Source: UQRS01 sp964481575
Lineage (GTDB): Bacteria > Bacillota > Clostridia > Oscillospirales > Acutalibacteraceae
Reading direction: 5' to 3'
NCBI GenBank assembly: GCA_964481575.1
Contig: CAYZTR010000025.1
Coordinates: 1 to 30,925, forward strand
DNA: 30,925 nt
A program made the position numbers and the translations under genes. The notes below the pieces were generated by a model. That model made no database searches, had not been told where the DNA came from, and saw only the letters and a list, made by a program, of their open reading frames with translations. Each line of letters opens with the position of its first letter. The stretch's first letter is position 1. Shown one piece after another: positions 7,666 to 15,012 of this stretch.

Positions 7666-9042
7666 TCATTCTGCAAATTTCCCAATATAATCGTCGATGG
7701 TTTTGCCGTGCTCCAGCCCCAGAAGCATCTCTTTTGCAGGGCTCAGCAGCTGTTCCGCCCGTTTGTAGAGCGGCGCGATAAAATGTGCCTCTGAAAAACC
7801 GCGTTTTTTCAGACCGTCTCCGGCCAGATCCAGAATGGAACACAAGGTCTCCGAAACCTGTTTTTCCTGGAAGAAATCCGGATACTCCCCCCGGTTCATC
7901 ATCTCCCGCAAAGCCGCAGCCGAATAGCCGTGCCCGTACAGGGAATGATCCTGCTCCAGCAGCGCCGTAAGCCCCTGAAGATTTTCAGACAAACCTGCGT
8001 GAAAGGCGGCGGAAGCCATCACCTGGCTGACAGGCTGCTGACATACGCTGCGAAACTCCACCGTCCCCCGGAAGGTCAGATCCTCCAGCTTATAGGAACG
8101 CAGATAAGCCAGATCCTCCAATTGGGGCGAAAAGGTGATTTGGTGATAGACCCCGTGGGCAAAGTATTCCCCTGTGATGCTTTCGGCTGCAAAATAATCC
8201 TGCAGCGGGGTGGGCGGGAAGTTGATATATTGGTCCCCCCGCTCCACGCAAAACAGGCTGGTCTCCTTCAAATACCGAACCAGGCCTTCCACGGAGTCCA
8301 CACCGTCGTAAAAGCCGACGTTTTTCGGATTCAGACCATGGAGACTGGAGGCCCAGAAAAAGTCTCTGGAAAGCAGCCTCTTCGGCCGGCAAGGGAACAG
8401 AGAATTGGCAAATAGCAGCGACTTAAAGGGTTCCAGTTTCGCAAAGGTCTGCAGGGTTTCCAAAATGGCATCTTCCTCCACGTCCAGCTGCACCTGGGAG
8501 GCGCAGGCAAACAGACCATAGTTGGGATAGTGGTGGAAGGGAATCTGATTTCCGTATTTTGGGTAAGAGGATAAATGGTGAAAGAGCATACGGTAGCGGC
8601 CGTTGGGGACGGGAACATTGTGATTCCTATCCCAGTGGGGATTGATGCCCATACCCGTCAGGGTATGACGCTCTGACAAAAGCTGACCCTGGAGAAAATC
8701 GTAATAGGTTCGGAATCTCTGGGAAAGCCGGTTGATATCCGCCTCGGGACCAAAGGACAGCTCCAATGTATTGTAGCTGCAGTCAAAGGAAAGGCAATCG
8801 CCGTTTTCCGGCGCATCAGCGGCATAAATATGCCCCTCGTCATCCCGCTTTTGCCGGGTAAATCCGAACTGCCGGGAAAAGGCTTCGGCCAGCCGGTGCA
8901 CCACCGCAAAATCCACAGGCTCCTTGTTCAGATTCACAACAGGGAACTCCAGTTCTACCCCTACAAACGGCCGTTTTTTTCGCTGGGTAGGCTGGATGTA
9001 CCGCTGGTAAACAGACCGGGTCAGTGCGTCATTGGATAGCAT
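7666..9042 (-). CDS. Glutamate-cysteine ligase, GCS2/EgtA-like
   Basis: A 458-residue protein of the carboxylate-amine/glutamate-cysteine ligase GCS2 branch (the plant GshA and EgtA group). GVELEFP (28-34) carries the paired acidic residues that bind metal-ATP. NTLELSFGPE (91-100) and GMGINPHWD (130-138) are further family-like segments. ATG 9042 follows AGGAG, and only 11 bp separate it from the amidotransferase gene upstream. The predicted product is a gamma-glutamyl amide, most simply gamma-Glu-Cys. Since a GCS1-type ligase follows immediately, this one may use another acceptor amine; the sequence does not decide that. Confidence 0.75.
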   Translation of the reverse strand: MLSNDALTRSVYQRYIQPTQRKKRPFVGVELEFPVVNLNKEPVDFAVVHRLAEAFSRQFGFTRQKRDDEGHIYAADAPENGDCLSFDCSYNTLELSFGPEADINRLSQRFRTYYDFLQGQLLSERHTLTGMGINPHWDRNHNVPVPNGRYRMLFHHLSSYPKYGNQIPFHHYPNYGLFACASQVQLDVEEDAILETLQTFAKLEPFKSLLFANSLFPCRPKRLLSRDFFWASSLHGLNPKNVGFYDGVDSVEGLVRYLKETSLFCVERGDQYINFPPTPLQDYFAAESITGEYFAHGVYHQITFSPQLEDLAYLRSYKLEDLTFRGTVEFRSVCQQPVSQVMASAAFHAGLSENLQGLTALLEQDHSLYGHGYSAAALREMMNRGEYPDFFQEKQVSETLCSILDLAGDGLKKRGFSEAHFIAPLYKRAEQLLSPAKEMLLGLEHGKTIDDYIGKFAE

Positions 9043-9053
9043 GGTAAACGCTC

Positions 9054-9818
9054 CTAAATGTTATAATCAAATGTGCTGGACGTGTTGATGGCAGGATCAA
9101 TATATTCAAAGTGATGGGCTCTGCCCCGGTAGGTCAGACGGCCGTCCTGATAAGCCAACAGGGTAGACAGGGGAACTTCCTGCCAGGGGCCCTTGTCCAG
9201 CGGCACTGTGGCGAACACCACACCACCGTCCTCTTCTTTGTAATACAGTGTTCCCCGCATGTTGGTATGCACATACATCAGCTGGCCGTCAAACAGAATC
9301 AGATTCAGTTTGTTCCGTTCGGACAAGACAGAAACCATTGCCTCCACTAAGCGGAACCGCTGCAGAGAATTGAGAGCTTCCCCAGACTGCTGGGCCGCGT
9401 TCACCTGCAAAATCAGGTGGGCCAGGATCCGTTCGCTGTCGGTGGTACCTTCCACCAACCCTTCAAAGGCATAAACGGGAAGGCCGTTGAATACGGTGCC
9501 GTTATGCATCAGCAGCCATTCCCGGCCGTAGTTATCCCTGCGGTAAAAGGGATGGCAGTTTTTGCTGTTGACGCTGCCAATGGTTGCCCGGCGAATATGG
9601 GCAAGGGCCGTCTTCTGCACAAAGGGGGACCGGAGAATCCCGGCCACAGTCCGGCTTTGGTTGGCAGCCACCGGTTCGGTTTGAATCTGCGGCTTGCCGT
9701 GGGAAAAGTCAACCAGACCCCATCCATTTGGATTGGTGACGCTGTGGCGGAAAAATTCAGTTAAATAAGGCGTCAGATCTCTGTCTTTTGGGGAGGAGAA
9801 ACCGAACAATTCGCACAT
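9054..9818 (-). CDS. Class II glutamine amidotransferase (YafJ/EgtC-like)
   Basis: A 254-residue Ntn-hydrolase. ATG 9818 is chosen because it puts Cys at position 2 (MCELFGFSS), the catalytic nucleophile exposed after Met removal, and AAGGAG lies 7 nt upstream. NPNGWGL (29-35), HIRRAT (74-79), HNGT (105-108) and TDSE (126-129) are the glutamine/gamma-glutamyl pocket motifs of the family. No synthetase domain is attached. In ergothioneine synthesis EgtC, from this group, removes a gamma-glutamyl group from an intermediate made from gamma-Glu-Cys. Here it sits directly before two gamma-glutamyl ligases, so trimming a gamma-glutamyl thiol is an attractive inference. No egtB or egtD is present in the window. 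Confidence 0.85.
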   Translation of the reverse strand: MCELFGFSSPKDRDLTPYLTEFFRHSVTNPNGWGLVDFSHGKPQIQTEPVAANQSRTVAGILRSPFVQKTALAHIRRATIGSVNSKNCHPFYRRDNYGREWLLMHNGTVFNGLPVYAFEGLVEGTTDSERILAHLILQVNAAQQSGEALNSLQRFRLVEAMVSVLSERNKLNLILFDGQLMYVHTNMRGTLYYKEEDGGVVFATVPLDKGPWQEVPLSTLLAYQDGRLTYRGRAHHFEYIDPAINTSSTFDYNI

Positions 9819-9920
9819 AGTAAAACTCCTTGCCGTGATTTTCAAGGGAGGGTATCTGCCGGTGGCGGGAGGGAATGAAAACCCTCCAACGCCTGGCTGG
9901 CAGGCATCAGAGGGTACAGC

Positions 9921-10853
9921 TTAATCTGCAAACAGCGGGGTAGAAAGATATCTGTCGCCGGTGTCGGGAAGCAGCACAACGATGGTCTTGCCTTCATTTT
10001 CAGGACGCTTTGCAAGCTCAATGGCGGCCCAGGTGGCGGCGCCGGAGGAAATCCCTACCAGCACACCTTCGCTTTTGCCGATGAGCCGGCCGGTTTCAAA
10101 GGCATTTTCATTGGTAACAGGGATGATCTCATCATAAATCTTGGTATTCAGCACATCCGGTACAAACCCTGCGCCGATTCCCTGAATCTTGTGGGGGCCG
10201 GGAACACCGGTGGAAAGGACAGCGCTGGTGGCCGGCTCCACCGCCACAATCTTCACTTCCGGCTTTTTGGACTTCAGGTATTCCCCCACACCCGTTACGG
10301 TTCCGCCGGTACCAACGCCGGCCACGAAAATATCCACCTGACCGTCGGTGTCCTCATAGATTTCCGGACCGGTGGCTTCTCTGTGGGCGGTGGGATTGGC
10401 CGGATTGACGAACTGGCCGGGAATAAAGCTGTTAGGGGTCTGATCCGCCAGTTCCTGGGCCTTGGCAATGGCGCCCTTCATGCCTTTGGCGCCCTCCGTC
10501 AGCACCAGCTCAGCGCCGTAGGCTTTCATAAACTGTCTGCGCTCTACCGACATGGTTTCAGGCATGACGATAATAATCCGGTAGCCTCTGGCGGTAGCCA
10601 CCGAGGCCAGACCGATACCGGTATTGCCGGAGGTGGGTTCAATAATCACAGAGCCGGGCTTCAGTTTGCCGGTGGCCTCCGCTTCATCAATCATGGCTTT
10701 GGCGATTCTGTCCTTGACGGAGCCAGCAGGATTAAAATATTCCAGTTTGGCAACCAGCTTTGCCTTCAATGCAAATTTTTCCTCAATGTGCGTCAGCTCC
10801 AGAAGGGGCGTTCTCCCAATGAGCTGATCTGCTGAAGTATAAACCTTAGACAT
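9921..10853 (-). CDS. cysK: Cysteine synthase (O-acetylserine sulfhydrylase)
   Basis: A 310-residue PLP enzyme, full length for CysK, converting O-acetylserine and sulfide to cysteine. PAGSVKDR holds the PLP lysine K47; TSGNTG (74-79) is the substrate loop; GVGTGGTVTG binds the phosphate; GISSGAA lies near the C-terminus. ATG 10853 follows AAGGAA. It is the first structural gene of the operon that continues, after 102 bp, into the amidotransferase and the two ligases, so cysteine supply and gamma-glutamyl-cysteine formation are probably co-expressed. A cysteine-rich leader peptide and a terminator-like hairpin precede it. Confidence 0.95.
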   Translation of the reverse strand: MSKVYTSADQLIGRTPLLELTHIEEKFALKAKLVAKLEYFNPAGSVKDRIAKAMIDEAEATGKLKPGSVIIEPTSGNTGIGLASVATARGYRIIIVMPETMSVERRQFMKAYGAELVLTEGAKGMKGAIAKAQELADQTPNSFIPGQFVNPANPTAHREATGPEIYEDTDGQVDIFVAGVGTGGTVTGVGEYLKSKKPEVKIVAVEPATSAVLSTGVPGPHKIQGIGAGFVPDVLNTKIYDEIIPVTNENAFETGRLIGKSEGVLVGISSGAATWAAIELAKRPENEGKTIVVLLPDTGDRYLSTPLFAD

Positions 10854-10969
10854 GATAAATTCCTTCTTTCTGCTGTTACAGCGATTCGAACCGGAGGAAA
10901 AGCACCGGGGCCATCCGCCTTGCGGCGGCCACGGGAAGAAACGGCTTTGGCACGTAAATGAAAATAAAC

Positions 10970-10994
10970 CCGGGAGACTGGCGGCATCTCCCGG
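10970..10994 (-). terminator. Putative attenuator hairpin upstream of cysK
   Basis: On the minus-strand RNA, CCGGGAGA (10994-10987) and TCTCCCGG (10977-10970) form a perfect 8-bp GC-rich stem with a 9-nt loop, followed by GTTTATTTTCATTT. It lies 12 nt after the leader-peptide stop and 117 nt before cysK. A possible competing pairing is GTGTCCC within the cysteine-codon region with GGGACAC just before the leader stop. Confidence 0.65.
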
Positions 10995-11006
10995 TTCAAA
11001 GCAGCG

Positions 11007-11147
11007 TTACAGTGTCCCGTCAGGACCGTGCAGCACTTGCGCCTGGACGGAAAAGCGGATTGAAACGGGTGCAGCAAACTGCAGGCACATACAGCCACAG
11101 GGACACATCCCCAGCCGGTTCACAGTGCAAACCCATGCCATCTGCAT
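11007..11147 (-). CDS. Cysteine-rich leader peptide of the cysK operon
   Basis: A 46-codon reading frame too short for routine gene finding. It begins MQMAWVCTVNRLGMCPCGC and continues MC, giving five cysteines in the first 21 residues, four of them in the run CPCGCMC (15-21). ATG 11147 (or the in-frame GTG just before it) is preceded by AAAAGGAG at normal distance. The frame lies between a consensus promoter and an intrinsic-terminator-like hairpin, all upstream of cysteine synthase. This is the arrangement of a ribosome-mediated attenuator: low Cys-tRNA stalls the ribosome on the Cys codons and changes RNA pairing downstream. The function is inferred; no homologue was checked. The second half of the peptide has no cysteine. 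Confidence 0.68.
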   Translation of the reverse strand: MQMAWVCTVNRLGMCPCGCMCLQFAAPVSIRFSVQAQVLHGPDGTL

Positions 11148-11191
11148 CACGAATCTCTCCTTTTGTTCCACCCACCCGGTAGGTTGTAATC

Positions 11192-11220
11192 ATATTACCG
11201 CATAATTCCTACTTTGTCAA
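11192..11220 (-). promoter_or_regulatory. Promoter of the cysK thiol operon
   Basis: TTGACA (11215-11220), 17-bp spacer, TAATAT (11192-11197) on the minus strand. An inverted repeat, TACCTA...TAGGAA, brackets the -35 box. Rrf2-type regulators such as CymR and IscR bind sites of roughly this shape in clostridial cysteine genes, so a second layer of control is possible. Confidence 0.8.
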
Positions 11221-11290
11221 TAGGTAAACTAGTCTTTTTTTAATTTTTTTCGAAACAGCGGTAAAACACAGAGTCCGTTCCGGGAACCGG

Positions 11291-11319
11291 CATAAAAAAC
11301 TCCCCTGTGAAAAGGGAGT
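11291..11319 (-). terminator. Second terminator of the DUF4430 operon
   Basis: ACTCCC/GGGAGT stem (11299-11304 with 11314-11319) and TTTTTTAT tail on the minus strand. Nearly a copy of the terminator 70 bp upstream. Confidence 0.65.
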
Positions 11320-11361
11320 CCAGGCGCATCAATAAAATGGGGGATCGCAATTTATGTGCAT

Positions 11362-11397
11362 GAAAAAGGACTCCCCTGTCTAAGGGGAGTCCTCTTT
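11362..11397 (-). terminator. First terminator of the DUF4430 operon
   Basis: Perfect 9-bp stem GGACTCCCC/GGGGAGTCC (11368-11376 with 11384-11392), TTTTTC tail on the minus strand and a shorter T-rich tail on the plus strand. Confidence 0.85.
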
Positions 11398-11471
11398 CAT
11401 GGGGATGCGGCTCTGTGTGCAACGCACCCCCCTTGTCCTTACAACTGCCAATTCCGCAGTTGCAGGACGGC

Positions 11472-13295
11472 TCATCCAAGATCGTTGCCCAAATCGCAGG
11501 TATACAGCCATTGGATTTCATCGCCGTCAGACAACTGGTAATTCCCGCAGCCCACGGAAGGCGAACTGCCGTTGACGTAATACATCCAGCCGGACAGATC
11601 TCCAAAATCAAATTCGTAGAGATTCTGGATCCCCTCAATGTAAACGCCGGCGCCGCTGCCGGTGCTTTCCATGGGGATTCGGTTGGCCCGAACAGCCTCC
11701 GACAGAATATCGAATACCGTGTCATCGGCGTCAATGGAAAAGGAGGTCACCGGCAAAATCACACCGTCCCGGGGAATATAGGACGCATCGGATTTGTGCA
11801 CCACCGTATCACAACGAATGGTAAGGGTCACCGTGCCCACAGCATCTTCTGTTGCCGCCCTTTGGCAGCTGTAATACTCCTCCACACTCTGGAGCTGTAC
11901 CGAACAGACCAGCACCACAGCCAGCGCCACGGCGGCCAGTACAGTCAGAAAATGGTGGGGCTTTCTTTTTTTGGCCAGATATAGAATCAGGCATCCCACC
12001 ACCCCGGCCAGCACAATGGCCAGACAGATCCACAGTCGGTAGGATCGTTGTTGGGACAGTTCGCTGTCCTGGGCGCTGTCAGCCGCGCCCTCCACCCCGG
12101 ATGGGGCAGAAACATCGGCACCGTCGGAAGCATCTTCCGGCACCGAACCGGCCATCAGGCTGGCCGCAGCAATGTCCTGGGACGGCGCATCTACACGCTC
12201 TGCGGAAAGCGGTTCGGAGGCATCCCCCGCCGGGTCGGAGACTCCGCCTTGGGAGGAGACCGGATCCCGGGAGGAATCCACCGTCTCGGACACCGCAGAG
12301 GAAGCAGCGGAATCCCCGGTCAGAAGGCCGTCTGGATTCCTTCGATCCAACAGATACAAGGGCCCCTGCCCTTTGGCCATACGCAGATAAGCCACCAGCC
12401 CGTAACACACCTGCACCGTGGCGGTCTCATTGGAAGCCGCCCCCAGCTTGTGGCAGAAGCTGCCGTCCGGCAGCCGGTACTGTTCCAGCCCGTCCAACAA
12501 GGTGTTGCCGTTTTTAAGGAACCGGGCATCGGATTCACAGGGGATCCCCAAAGCGGAAAGGGCCACCAGCACCTGGGCCGTGCTTTCCGGATTGCTGACG
12601 CCGTAGCTGGCATAGTCCCCGGCGGTCTGCTGCCGATCCGACAGCAACTGCAACGCCTGCTCCACCGCCCCTGTCACTGCGGAATCCGTTCCGTAATAGG
12701 GAGCCAAAGCCTGCACCGCCATGGCGGTGACGTCCACATCGCCGCTGGTTCCCAAAACAGCCCAACCCCCATCGGCCAGCTGCAGGGACAGCAGCTTTTC
12801 CCGAACAGAAGCCGCGGAATACGCATCACTGGTGTAACCGTTGTTCAGCAAATGCAGCCCGTAAATCCAGCTCATAACCCCCTGCTGTCCGATGGAATCG
12901 TTCAACGTGCTGCGGATATAGGAATCCGTACTGCCGGTGGCAATGAGAGCCAGCGCATACTTTTGCCGGGAGGCAGCCGCATACACCGGATTTTCCTCCA
13001 GATACCGGAGCAGCGCCGCCTGGTAGGCGGAAAAATCATAGGCTCCGGATTGGCTCAAAGCCAGAATATACCATTCGGAGGAAGCACCGGCATTTTGGGT
13101 CAGAGAACCGTCAATCCACTGCTGAACAGTGGAACCCCCGGATTTTTGGCATTGCATGTCCACAATACCGTCCAGCAGACGCTGGGCCTCCTGCACGGTA
13201 TTGGAACTGCTGTCCGCCGAGGCCGAAATGCCCCCGGACAGCAACAGGAATAACAGCAGAACAAGGGCAATGCCCCTTGTAAGCTTACTTTTCAT
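11472..13295 (-). CDS. Transcobalamin-like membrane protein (alpha-barrel plus DUF4430)
   Basis: A 607-residue exported protein. A signal peptide (1-28) is followed by an alpha/alpha-barrel of the prenyltransferase/transcobalamin type (about 33-315, with repeats such as DVDVTAMAVQALAPY and ESTAQVLVALSALG), an acidic Ser/Ala linker (325-415), two membrane helices (421-441 and 449-468), then DUF4430 (487-600). Pfam describes DUF4430 as like the C-terminal domain of transcobalamin. The two domains thus correspond to the alpha and beta halves of vertebrate B12 carriers, both outside the cell if the helices form a hairpin. ATG 13295 overlaps the upstream gene by 11 nt, suggesting translational coupling. 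Control by a cobalamin riboswitch supports a role in corrinoid capture. Confidence 0.8.
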   Translation of the reverse strand: MKSKLTRGIALVLLLFLLLSGGISASADSSSNTVQEAQRLLDGIVDMQCQKSGGSTVQQWIDGSLTQNAGASSEWYILALSQSGAYDFSAYQAALLRYLEENPVYAAASRQKYALALIATGSTDSYIRSTLNDSIGQQGVMSWIYGLHLLNNGYTSDAYSAASVREKLLSLQLADGGWAVLGTSGDVDVTAMAVQALAPYYGTDSAVTGAVEQALQLLSDRQQTAGDYASYGVSNPESTAQVLVALSALGIPCESDARFLKNGNTLLDGLEQYRLPDGSFCHKLGAASNETATVQVCYGLVAYLRMAKGQGPLYLLDRRNPDGLLTGDSAASSAVSETVDSSRDPVSSQGGVSDPAGDASEPLSAERVDAPSQDIAAASLMAGSVPEDASDGADVSAPSGVEGAADSAQDSELSQQRSYRLWICLAIVLAGVVGCLILYLAKKRKPHHFLTVLAAVALAVVLVCSVQLQSVEEYYSCQRAATEDAVGTVTLTIRCDTVVHKSDASYIPRDGVILPVTSFSIDADDTVFDILSEAVRANRIPMESTGSGAGVYIEGIQNLYEFDFGDLSGWMYYVNGSSPSVGCGNYQLSDGDEIQWLYTCDLGNDLG

Positions 13296-14286
13296 TGAAA
13301 CGGCTGCGCTTCACCGACACCACCAGGAACGCGGCCAGAGAAACCGCCCCCAGCAGAAGCACAATCGCATTGGAGCTGTCACCGGTTTTGGGAGACACCG
13401 TGGCGGTGCTGCCGGAGCCGGTGCTTGCAGTGGCGCTGTCCGAGCTGGTGCTTGCAGTGGTACTGTCGGCAGCACTTCCGGTGCTGGCGCCGTTGGTGTC
13501 AGCCGGCCGCTCCGTGCTTTCGGTGGCCGCAGAGACAGACGCCACAGATTGGGTTGCGGAAGAGGTGTCAGCGGATTCCACCGGATCACCGGCAACGGTC
13601 ACACTGCAAACCGGCGGAACCAGCGTGGCAGTGTCAGATACCGCGCTGATAACATAAGTACCGGCAGCCTCCAGCAGAATTTCAACCTGTCCTGCCTCAT
13701 CGGTGGTATAAGCGGTTTTTTCACCGTTGACAGTAATCACGGCGCCCTCCACCGGCAGCTCCACCGGATTCCAGTCGGCATCGTAGCCCGACGCAGACAG
13801 AGTCAGCGACAGGGTCTCCCCAGCCTCAGCAGCTGCGGTATAACGGTCAAAATAACAATAAGTGTCCGACCAGTTTTCCAGATCGGTGTACACAAAGGCA
13901 TTCACATAGTCCCCTTCCTGTACAGGATCTGCCAGACTCCAGGCGGAGGCATTGTTCACATAGTAACCAAAGCTGCCGCCGTTGGCTGTACCCCACAGCT
14001 TGTCCAGACTCAGACCATAGTCCCCGTAGGAGGCGCCGAAACCTGCAGCCGCGCCCCCGTCATAATTTGCCTCGTGGGCGGAATACAGGGCATCATACAC
14101 CGTCAGAGCGCCGTCCAGATCGGCGTCGGACACTGCAACAGTCTCCTGCGCCAGCACCAGACGACCGTCTGCGTCAGAAATGCTGACAAATACACGGACC
14201 GGTTCCGGGCTTTCGGCCAAAGCCGTCATACCCAGGGACCCCACCAGCAAAAGCAGCGCAGTTGTGATTGCAATCCATTTTTTCAT
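13285..14286 (-). CDS. Secreted DUF4430 protein with sortase-like anchor
   Basis: A 333-residue surface protein. It has a signal peptide (1-25), a DUF4430/transcobalamin-C-like domain (about 28-147), an Ig-like beta domain of the regulatory-like type (about 155-232, PVEGAVITVNGEKTAYT), a Thr/Ser/Ala-rich stalk (about 235-295), then SPKTG (298-302), a membrane helix (305-325) and a positive tail. SPKTG fits the (S/N)PxTG sorting signals known from clostridial sortases rather than classical LPxTG. AAGGAG precedes ATG 14286. First gene after the cobalamin riboswitch, hence probably a wall-anchored corrinoid-binding protein (inference). Confidence 0.82.
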   Translation of the reverse strand: MKKWIAITTALLLLVGSLGMTALAESPEPVRVFVSISDADGRLVLAQETVAVSDADLDGALTVYDALYSAHEANYDGGAAAGFGASYGDYGLSLDKLWGTANGGSFGYYVNNASAWSLADPVQEGDYVNAFVYTDLENWSDTYCYFDRYTAAAEAGETLSLTLSASGYDADWNPVELPVEGAVITVNGEKTAYTTDEAGQVEILLEAAGTYVISAVSDTATLVPPVCSVTVAGDPVESADTSSATQSVASVSAATESTERPADTNGASTGSAADSTTASTSSDSATASTGSGSTATVSPKTGDSSNAIVLLLGAVSLAAFLVVSVKRSRFNEK

Positions 14287-14449
14287 GTAAAACTCCTTCT
14301 TTCTTCAGAATCTATACAAAACAAGCAAATGGCTTGTCCTTGTCAAGTGTAAGGCTCCGCCCATCATCCTACCGCCGGGCCGTCCTATTGCTGGAAACTG
14401 CCGCTTGGGAAGGCGGCTCATTTCGCGGCAGTTTCAAACCCACAGCCGC

Positions 14450-14502
14450 AAAAAAAGAGTGCAACGCTGCAAAGCCGCCAGGCGGCATCTTGGTTGCACT
14501 CT
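14450..14502 (-). terminator. Riboswitch-associated terminator
   Basis: 10-bp stem AGAGTGCAAC/GTTGCACTCT (14456-14465 with 14493-14502), with an inner GCCGCC/GGCGGC pair, and seven Ts on the minus strand. It sits about 30 nt after the end of the cobalamin aptamer, so it is the likely expression platform: B12 binding favours termination. Confidence 0.85.
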
Positions 14503-14533
14503 TCACACCAAAGCTGTGTTGAACCCAAAAGAA

Positions 14534-14705
14534 ACGGCAGGTATCCTGACTTATGACAAAGTGACCATGGTCACAAGGAGCATCCCAGGCCGGCCGCAGC
14601 CTCCGGGTCTCCATGCCCTGTCTCATCAAATACAGTAATGGCGGTTGTTCCGGACTCGAACCGGATTTCCTTTTACATCTACTCAGTATACAACTTTTCA
14701 AACCG
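14534..14705 (-). promoter_or_regulatory. Cobalamin riboswitch
   Basis: Minus-strand leader RNA with the conserved cobalamin aptamer pieces in order: AAAAGGAAATCCGGT, GAGTCCGGAAC, CCGCCATTACTGT, GATGAGACAGGGC, and the 3' element AGTCAGGATACCTGCC (14551-14536), close to the family consensus. The limits are approximate. It lies between a consensus promoter and an intrinsic terminator upstream of two DUF4430 genes. Confidence 0.93.
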
Positions 14706-14734
14706 TATCTTTTGATCAATATTCATTTTTTGGT

Positions 14735-14763
14735 ATTATAGCAAAGGATGCGTCCGAAGTCAA
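14735..14763 (-). promoter_or_regulatory. Promoter of the B12-riboswitch operon
   Basis: TTGACT (14758-14763), 17-bp spacer, TATAAT (14735-14740) on the minus strand, about 30 bp before the aptamer. Confidence 0.82.
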
Positions 14764-14840
14764 TGAAAAATTGGGATTTTTTTTGATTCGGATTTTTCCG
14801 GTTGGATTTTCCCCGCCATATTTTACACCCGCCGGGCCGG

Positions 14841-14874
14841 AAAAAGGAGACCGCGGTATCCACCAACGGTCTCC
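14841..14874 (-). terminator. Terminator of the rhamnose operon
   Basis: Perfect 8-bp stem GGAGACCG/CGGTCTCC (14846-14853 with 14867-14874) and TTTTT tail on the minus strand. Confidence 0.85.
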
Positions 14875-14879
14875 CTAAA

Positions 14880-14956
14880 GCCTCGGTTTCGTCATTACGC
14901 AACAGCTGCCTCGCCATCTGCAACGGCCTCGGTTTCACCCCAATGCAACAGCTGCC
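14880..14956. repeat. Two-copy imperfect tandem repeat, 46-bp period
   Basis: CCTCGGTTTC occurs at 14881 and 14927 and CAACAGCTGCC at 14900 and 14946, both 46 bp apart. It lies between rhaD and its terminator, so it is transcribed but outside any gene I can support. Confidence 0.6.
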
Positions 14957-15012
14957 CTTGCAGCAATCATCGCATCTGCCGCGCTGTGACAGCACACAGC
15001 CGGATCCCCGCA

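Noticed and set aside
6305..7843. 512-residue version of the GCS1-type ligase
   Set aside because: The first 87 residues overlap the upstream gene in another frame and have no family similarity; ATG 7582 with GGAGG gives the normal N-terminus.
10793..11098. 101-codon minus-strand frame across the cysK leader
   Set aside because: It overlaps the start of cysK, lacks a ribosome site and would cross the hairpin; the 46-codon Cys-rich frame in another register has a good ribosome site.
10854..11191. T-box riboswitch upstream of cysK
   Set aside because: No AGGGTGGNACCGCG antiterminator box or specifier-loop layout was found; the coding leader peptide explains the region better.
12048..13253. 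Long plus-strand open frame opposite the 607-aa protein
   Set aside because: It is a reverse-complement shadow caused by GC-biased codons; composition (Arg, Gly, His, Gln-rich) is not protein-like and the minus frame has signal peptide, membrane helices and DUF4430.
13129..14352. Long plus-strand open frame opposite the 333-aa DUF4430 protein
   Set aside because: Low-information composition, no ribosome site, and runs across the riboswitch-gene leader on the other strand.
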